NCBI GenBank assembly: GCA_045544735.1
Contig: JAZPZM010000140.1
Span: forward strand, 1-9,059
Source: CAG-390 sp045544735
Lineage (GTDB): Bacteria; Bacillota; Clostridia; Oscillospirales; CAG-272
DNA length: 9,059 nt
Direction of reading: 5' to 3'
Shown: positions 6,318-9,059 of the stretch, piece after piece
Layout of the letters: every line of letters starts with the position of its first letter
Numbering within the stretch: the stretch's first letter is position 1
The notes under the pieces: model-generated
Told to the model about the DNA's origin: nothing
The model's input: only the letters and a program-made list of their open reading frames with translations
Databases searched by the model: none
Program-made: the position numbers and the translations under genes

Positions 6318-6855
6318 CACTCTTTGCCTCCTTTCGTGCAGCGAGGCGCTTTCGGATATGGAAAGCAAGCCACGCCTGGATTGTGTCAAATCCGTCCTCG
6401 CGGACGAGCTTGACGACTTCTGCATATTCCGCGTCTTCCAAACGGCAGGTCACGCGGCACGTAAGCCTGTGACCGCCCCTGCGCTTGCGCTTGATTTTTT
6501 CAAGTTCTTCGGGAGCGTACTTTGCTATAAGGGCGTCCATAGCCTCGGGACGAATTCTCACACCGTATTCGGAGCTACGCTCGCACTTGCTTTGAAGTGT
6601 CTTATCGTACTTGGGGAAAATCCCTTTTACGACATAGACCATTTCCATAGCAGGAATTTCCTTGCTGATACGCAATTCTCGGAGAGGTTCCGTCTTGACA
6701 TCTTCTGAATTCTGTGATACAATAGAAGAGGTTGAAGAACCATTTTTCTCAGGACTGTTCCCGTTGCCGCGGGGCAGTCCTTTTCCATTGCATTCGCACC
6801 TTTCGCCAAAGTCAAGGTTGGCACCACAAGCGGAACAGGTTTTGCACTTAGCCAT
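6310..6855 (-). CDS. Zinc-ribbon protein with C-terminal ribbon-helix-helix-like region
   Basis: The 181-aa product has a cysteine cluster at the N-terminus (C4, C7, C10, C20, C22, in MAKCKTCSAC and ERCEC), probably a small zinc-binding knuckle. Residues 24-60 are a glycine/serine/asparagine-rich linker. The middle contains a strand-helix unit (YGVRIRPEAMDALIAKYAP, 97-115) and a basic patch KRKRRGGHR. The last 45 residues read strand, helix, turn, helix (RLTCRVTCRL, EDAEYAEVVKLVREDGF, DTIQAWLAFHIRKRL), the layout of a ribbon-helix-helix DNA-binding fold. It may be a phage transcription or DNA-processing regulator. AAAGGAGG lies 6 nt before the start, one base after the DUF932 stop. The linker-coding DNA holds a plus-strand promoter and hairpins (see the antisense RNA). 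The function is not known. Confidence 0.8.
   Translation of the reverse strand: MAKCKTCSACGANLDFGERCECNGKGLPRGNGNSPEKNGSSTSSIVSQNSEDVKTEPLRELRISKEIPAMEMVYVVKGIFPKYDKTLQSKCERSSEYGVRIRPEAMDALIAKYAPEELEKIKRKRRGGHRLTCRVTCRLEDAEYAEVVKLVREDGFDTIQAWLAFHIRKRLAARKEAKSDA
6695..6723 (+). promoter_or_regulatory. Strong antisense promoter inside the zinc-ribbon gene
   Basis: On the plus strand a perfect -35 TTGACA (6695-6700) is followed after exactly 17 nt by TACAAT (6718-6723). The -10 is preceded by TGA, giving an extended -10 (TGn). The same -10 hexamer is used by the leftward early promoter of this phage. The predicted start is near 6729-6730. It faces against the early operon, and no plus-strand gene lies downstream. 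Confidence 0.6.
6729..6785 (+). ncRNA. Putative short antisense RNA within the zinc-ribbon gene
   Basis: A transcript from the promoter just upstream would start on a small stem-loop, GGTT-GAAG-AACC (6730-6741). It would pass a U-rich linker (6742-6750) and end at the hairpin 6751-6781, giving about 55 nt. It is fully complementary to the mRNA segment coding residues 24-43 of the zinc-ribbon protein. Size, position and polarity recall lambda OOP RNA, a short antisense RNA ended by its own terminator that acts on an early-operon message. No open reading frame of note lies within it. This is inferred from promoter, structure and terminator signals. Confidence 0.45.
6751..6784 (+). terminator. 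Terminator-like hairpin ending the antisense RNA
   Basis: AGGACTG (6751-6757) pairs with CAGTCCT (6775-6781), and CCCG (6760-6763) pairs with CGGG (6770-6773) inside it, leaving a small internal bulge and the loop TTGCCG. The stem runs into TTTT (6781-6784), so the U tract is short. The opposite strand has no T tract after the hairpin, so it points rightward only. Confidence 0.5.
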
Positions 6856-6856
6856 T

Positions 6857-7924
6857 TTATACCTCCTTTCTTGCAGCGGAGAGAATGCCGCGCCAAATCG
6901 TAGGTGCCACGGTCAAGATACTGTAACCGATCTGTTCAAGCTCGGTGGATCTGTCGTAGCTGTTTACGTCCTGGGCGTACCGAGTGACCGCATTCGCCAT
7001 TCCGTAGAGGGAGAGGTCGCCACCGCCGATAAGGTGTCCTAAAACGCCCTCGCTCTCAAACTGCGAAATGTGGAACTGCTTAGATGCAAGCTCGACCACC
7101 TTGGGAACGGTAGCGGCTTCAATCTTTGCCTCGGTTGCATCACGCATCTGCTGGACTATCTTTTCAAAAACCGTCTGATCAACCGCCGCGTTGACCGCGT
7201 CCTGTACTTTCATAAGGAACGCTCTGTCGTCCGCTTCGATTGTTTCATCACGGAATATGCTCATGTCTACGTCCGCGTCGTTCAATCTGCCGACGTGGTT
7301 TTTCCGCACCTGTTGCGCGGCTATCATACCGTTGGAACATACAAGGCGGTAGATAAGGGGAGAAATGCTTACGCTTCCCATACCGACCTCGGAATTGCTG
7401 ATAACGATACCTGCCTGGACGATATCGCCCTTGCGCACCTCTGTTGTGATGCGAGGATTGACTACCTTGATATACATCTTCTGCTCGGTGATCTGACAGC
7501 TCTCCACCTTCGCCCCTTCCATTCGGGAGATAATCGGGAGGACGGTTTCGGCAATCTCCATATTGTCAATACGTCTGTACTTTGCGGAGAGGAACGCCCG
7601 AAGGTTTCCGTCAAGCGTTCGGAGCATTCTGCGCTCGGGAGCGCGGTTATGTAACCAATGGTTGATGTTTTGGGAAAGCAGCTCGGGACTCTCTGTTCTC
7701 ATACGCTCGTAGTAGCGAGCAGGGATTTCGAGATGCTGACCGATCTGTGAATGTGCGATATCATTGATACCGAAGTCTGCGGACATACCTTCCGCTTGAA
7801 ATCTGATGCCTTCCTCGTGCGGAATAACGCTCATTGCGGTAGTGTCCACGAGGAAATCTTTTTTTGTTCGCGCCTGCCTATCAATCTCGACGGCAAGCTC
7901 CTGTAATGTTCTGCCTTGTTTCAT
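6857..7924 (-). CDS. DUF932 family phage/plasmid protein
   Basis: The 355-aa protein starts at ATG 7924, set by AAAGGAG 7 nt upstream; the frame is open further up but is lysine/arginine-rich and crosses the gap to the previous gene. It has the DUF932 hallmarks: RMLRTLDGNLRAFLSAKYRRIDN in the middle (99-121, split across a strand and loop) and GIVISNSEVGMGS..PLIYRLVCSNGMI (172-201). The C-terminal 110 residues are helical. DUF932 proteins are common in phage and plasmid early regions, usually near recombination or regulatory genes; their biochemical role is not established to my knowledge. The gene is second in the operon after the 69-aa gene (22-nt gap) and one base from the zinc-ribbon gene, so it is expressed early. 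Length is typical. Confidence 0.87.
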   Translation of the reverse strand: MKQGRTLQELAVEIDRQARTKKDFLVDTTAMSVIPHEEGIRFQAEGMSADFGINDIAHSQIGQHLEIPARYYERMRTESPELLSQNINHWLHNRAPERRMLRTLDGNLRAFLSAKYRRIDNMEIAETVLPIISRMEGAKVESCQITEQKMYIKVVNPRITTEVRKGDIVQAGIVISNSEVGMGSVSISPLIYRLVCSNGMIAAQQVRKNHVGRLNDADVDMSIFRDETIEADDRAFLMKVQDAVNAAVDQTVFEKIVQQMRDATEAKIEAATVPKVVELASKQFHISQFESEGVLGHLIGGGDLSLYGMANAVTRYAQDVNSYDRSTELEQIGYSILTVAPTIWRGILSAARKEV

Positions 7925-7946
7925 TTGTTTGCTCCTTTTATTCTTT

Positions 7947-8156
7947 TTATTGAGCGACAAGAGCCGCCTTTTCTTTTTTCTCCTGCTCGCGTATTTCCTC
8001 CGCACGTTGCTCGATCATCTTTTCGTGCTCGGGATCCTTAACGAAATTCATATAGGCATTGTAGAACGCCCTGCCGATTGCTCGTCCACGATATGTAGAG
8101 ATTTTTGAGGTGTCGATACTTGGTCCTCTTTTTTCGGGAGTTGTTACACAATCCAT
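7947..8156 (-). CDS. Small hypothetical early protein (69 aa)
   Basis: No family is recognised. The first 22 residues are polar (TPEKRGPSIDTSKISTYRG), then comes an aromatic helix (IGRAFYNAYMNFVKDPEH, 27-44) and a strongly charged helix (EQRAEEIREQEKKEKAAL) that could form a coiled coil. AAAGGAG sits 8 nt upstream of the ATG. It is the first gene after the Cro-like regulator, 28 nt downstream of it, and an operator copy (8175-8190) lies in that gap. Its abundance may therefore be tuned by the repressor. Genes at this position are often host-takeover or regulatory peptides, but nothing in the sequence shows that here. Confidence 0.75.
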   Translation of the reverse strand: MDCVTTPEKRGPSIDTSKISTYRGRAIGRAFYNAYMNFVKDPEHEKMIEQRAEEIREQEKKEKAALVAQ

Positions 8157-8174
8157 TTAACACACTCCTTTCTC

Positions 8175-8190
8175 GTTTAACCGATTAAAC
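8175..8190. promoter_or_regulatory. Repressor operator copy at the end of the Cro-like gene
   Basis: GTTTAACCGATTAAAC is an inverted repeat with 6-bp arms (GTTTAA/TTAAAC) around CCGA. It matches the operator at 8416-8431 at 15 of 16 positions and overlaps the stop codon of the Cro-like gene (8185-8187). I see no consensus promoter here, so it may be an auxiliary site for looping or roadblocking. Confidence 0.65.
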
Positions 8191-8385
8191 ACTTTCTCCA
8201 AAAAAAAGATTGTCCACGGTGGTACCGAGACCCTTTGCGATTTTCAAGAGCGTTTTTGTGGTTGTCGTTCTGTCCTCGTCGTTTTCAAGCGCAACAATGG
8301 TACCACGGCTCACTCCGCTCTTTTCTGCAAGCTCTTCCTGTGTCATTTTCTGCGCTTCTCTCAGGTCCTTAATCTTGTAACCCAC
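8185..8385 (-). CDS. Cro-like HTH (XRE family) early regulator
   Basis: This small protein is a single Cro/CI helix-turn-helix domain. It has IKDLREAQKMTQEELAEKSG, then the recognition part VSRGTIVALEND, then LLKIAKGLGTTVDNLFF, the classic XRE ending. There is no second domain. Two starts compete. GTG 8385 lies 7 nt after AAAGGAGG, an ideal spacing, giving 66 aa (MGYKIKDL...). ATG 8391 lies only one base after GGAGG, giving 68 aa (MTVGYKIK...). I prefer the GTG. It is the first gene of the leftward early operon, transcribed away from the larger repressor, as Cro is relative to CI. It probably binds the 16-bp operators and favours lytic growth or tunes the early promoter. Confidence 0.86.
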   Translation of the reverse strand: MGYKIKDLREAQKMTQEELAEKSGVSRGTIVALENDEDRTTTTKTLLKIAKGLGTTVDNLFFGESV

Positions 8386-8413
8386 GGTCATTCCTCCTTT
8401 CAAAAACTCGTCG

Positions 8414-8433
8414 ATGTTTAACCGACTAAACAT
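8414..8433. promoter_or_regulatory. Operator at the leftward early transcription start
   Basis: ATGTTTA (8414-8420) and TAAACAT (8427-8433) form a perfect 7-bp inverted repeat around ACCGAC; the inner 16 bp (8416-8431) match the operator at 8175-8190 except for one base. It directly abuts the -10 (8434-8439) of the leftward promoter and covers its predicted start, so a bound repressor would block the early operon. Confidence 0.72.
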
Positions 8434-8462
8434 ATTGTACACCAAGATTGAGCGTTTGTCAA
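8434..8462 (-). promoter_or_regulatory. Leftward early promoter
   Basis: On the minus strand TTGACA (8457-8462) is separated by exactly 17 nt from TACAAT (8434-8439). The predicted start is near 8427, leaving a leader of about 36-42 nt before the Cro-like gene. Because no large gap or further clear promoter follows, this promoter probably drives the whole early operon down to the ParB-like gene. Confidence 0.85.
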
Positions 8463-8503
8463 GTGGGTTGCACAAAAAATGTTTAATTTTTTTGACAAAC
8501 CGA

Positions 8504-8532
8504 TTGACACGGCGCGTTTTTTGGTGTATAAT
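8504..8532 (+). promoter_or_regulatory. Rightward repressor promoter
   Basis: TTGACA (8504-8509), 17 nt, then TATAAT (8527-8532) is a full consensus sigma-A promoter. The predicted start near 8539 gives a 21-nt leader to the repressor ATG. A second TTGACA lies at 8492-8497. A degenerate operator-like core AACCGATT (8499-8506) overlaps the -35, and a half-site TTAAAC (8536-8541) lies at the start, which would allow autoregulation. Confidence 0.85.
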
Positions 8533-8559
8533 GTATTAAACAAAGAGAGGTATTTTATT

Positions 8560-8928
8560 ATGACATTAGGTAAGATAATAAAAGAATATAGAGAGAAAAA
8601 CCATTTATCGCAAAGACAGTTTGCGTTGACCTGCGACGTTTCAAACGGATATATTTCTATGCTTGAAGAGGGGCGCAACCCCAAGACCAACGAGCCTATT
8701 GTTCCGTCGCTTGCCACGATGAAGAAGCTTGCCAAAGCAATGGGAATGAGCTTGAATGATCTTATGAGCCAGGTGGACGATATGGAGATATCCCTCTCCG
8801 AAAAAAGAACGCCCGCCGACAAAATCAGCGGGCGAACGGTTGAGTTCGTTACATTATTTGAAAAGCTTACCGCAGAGCAGCAGGCACTCATTGTTTCTCA
8901 GATAAAAGGCATTTTATCAAATCAATAA
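8560..8928 (+). CDS. CI-like HTH (XRE family) repressor, without peptidase domain
   Basis: The 122-aa protein starts at ATG 8560, with GAGAGG 9 nt upstream. Residues 5-72 are an XRE domain: IIKEYREKNHLSQRQFALTCDVSNGYISMLEEGRN, a short loop, then SLATMKKLAKAMGMSLNDLMS. The tail (78-122) has a polar linker and a helix FVTLFEKLTAEQQALIVSQIKGIL that probably mediates oligomerisation. There is no S24/LexA autoprotease domain, so RecA-driven self-cleavage is not expected and induction must work some other way, for example via an antirepressor. It is transcribed away from the Cro-like gene and early operon, the position of a lysogenic repressor. Its 3' end overlaps a convergent gene, and its coding sequence contains that gene's terminator. 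Confidence 0.85.
   Translation: MTLGKIIKEYREKNHLSQRQFALTCDVSNGYISMLEEGRNPKTNEPIVPSLATMKKLAKAMGMSLNDLMSQVDDMEISLSEKRTPADKISGRTVEFVTLFEKLTAEQQALIVSQIKGILSNQ
8801..8834 (-). terminator. Intrinsic terminator for the convergent gene, inside the repressor gene
   Basis: CGCCCGC (8810-8816) and GCGGGCG (8828-8834) form a GC-only 7-bp stem with an 11-nt loop. Read on the minus strand, the stem is followed at once by TTCTTTTTT (8809-8801), the standard form of a Rho-independent terminator. No T tract follows on the plus strand. It would end the transcript of the minus-strand gene that stops at 8888. Confidence 0.7.
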
Positions 8929-9058
8929 TGGCGTCTTGTGCTTCCGGCGAAAGCCGCGAGAAAAGATTGGCAGCCTCGGTCAGCTCCACTTCGGTCTGAA
9001 CGTCTGTCATTTCTTCCGCATATGAAGTCGGAGGCCAAGCGGGCTTTAGGAAGACAAG
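8888..9058 (-). CDS. 3' part of an unidentified convergent gene
   Basis: A minus-strand frame is open from the right edge to a TGA at 8888-8890, giving 56 residues ending AANLFSRLSPEAQDAIIDLI and then KCLLSEKQ. An internal ATG (9008-9010) could start a 40-aa peptide but has only a weak ribosome site (GGAAG), so a longer gene running in from the right is at least as likely. The tail resembles the C-terminal helix of the CI-like repressor in the window (FEKLTAEQQALIVSQIKGIL), a pattern common in small clostridial HTH regulators. The frame overlaps the repressor gene by 41 bp tail to tail and is followed by a terminator at 8801-8834. I cannot name the product. Confidence 0.5.
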   Translation of the reverse strand, partial: LVFLKPAWPPTSYAEEMTDVQTEVELTEAANLFSRLSPEAQDAIIDLIKCLLSEKQ

Positions 9059-9059
9059 A

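Noticed and set aside
8191..8230. T-rich minus-strand tract before the 69-aa gene, considered as a terminator or promoter
   Set aside because: The T run encodes the usual DNLFF end of the HTH domain. The only preceding inverted repeat (CCAC-c-GTGG) cannot form a loop, and no -35/-10 pair with proper spacing is present.
8901..8918. Hairpin GATAAAA-GGCA-TTTTATC at the end of the repressor gene, considered as a bidirectional terminator
   Set aside because: The stem is almost all A-T and no U tract follows on either strand. The GC-rich hairpin with T tract at 8801-8834 is a better terminator for the minus strand.
8945..8956. CGGC-GAAA-GCCG tetraloop just after the repressor stop, considered as the repressor terminator
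   Set aside because: The stem is only 4 bp, no T tract follows, and the bases lie in the reading frame of the convergent gene.

Overview
The window looks like the early (lysogeny switch, replication and recombination) region of a temperate phage or prophage of a Gram-positive, probably clostridial, host. Three things point there. The gene set is typical: Cro/CI-type switch, DUF932, Sak4-like ATPase, PD-(D/E)XK nuclease, SSB, replisome organiser, G39P-like helicase loader, RusA and a ParB-like protein. Almost every gene has a strong AAAGGAGG-type ribosome binding site. Genes are packed with ATGA or TAATG overlaps. TGA is used as a stop, so the code is standard. No structural, integration or host gene lies inside the window, so prophage and free phage cannot be told apart.

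Layout, right to left along transcription. At 8175-8560 is a divergent switch. A consensus leftward promoter (8434-8462) drives a small Cro-like HTH gene and then the whole early operon on the minus strand. A consensus rightward promoter (8504-8532) drives a 122-aa CI-like repressor without a peptidase domain (8560-8928). Two near-identical 16-bp operators (core GTTTAACCGAYTAAAC) sit at the leftward start site and at the 3' end of the Cro-like gene. The leftward operon continues with a 69-aa protein, DUF932 protein, zinc-ribbon/ribbon-helix-helix-like protein, 56-aa protein, Sak4-like ATPase, PD-(D/E)XK nuclease, NinB-like protein, two small unknowns, SSB, replisome organiser, G39P-like loader, RusA resolvase and a ParB-like protein cut off by the left edge. 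The largest gap between genes from 8391 to 1 is about 50 bases. At the far right a convergent minus-strand gene enters and overlaps the 3' end of the repressor gene. Its probable terminator lies inside the repressor coding sequence.

How it works together (inference from families): the replisome organiser binds an origin, the G39P-like protein delivers the replicative helicase (host or encoded elsewhere), and SSB coats single strands. The Sak4-like ATPase with the nuclease and the NinB-like protein performs annealing recombination, and RusA resolves branched intermediates.

Two non-coding structures stand out. First, the replisome-organiser gene contains a lambda-ori-like block (2508-2662): five 12-bp-phased GNACACA iterons, an AT-rich tract with repeated TATCT, and a long inverted repeat. 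Second, a near-consensus extended -10 promoter on the plus strand inside the zinc-ribbon gene (6695-6723) is followed by a 5' stem-loop and a terminator-like hairpin. It would make an antisense RNA of about 55 nt reminiscent of lambda OOP. Both are hidden within coding sequence and rest on my reading of the bases, not on experiments.
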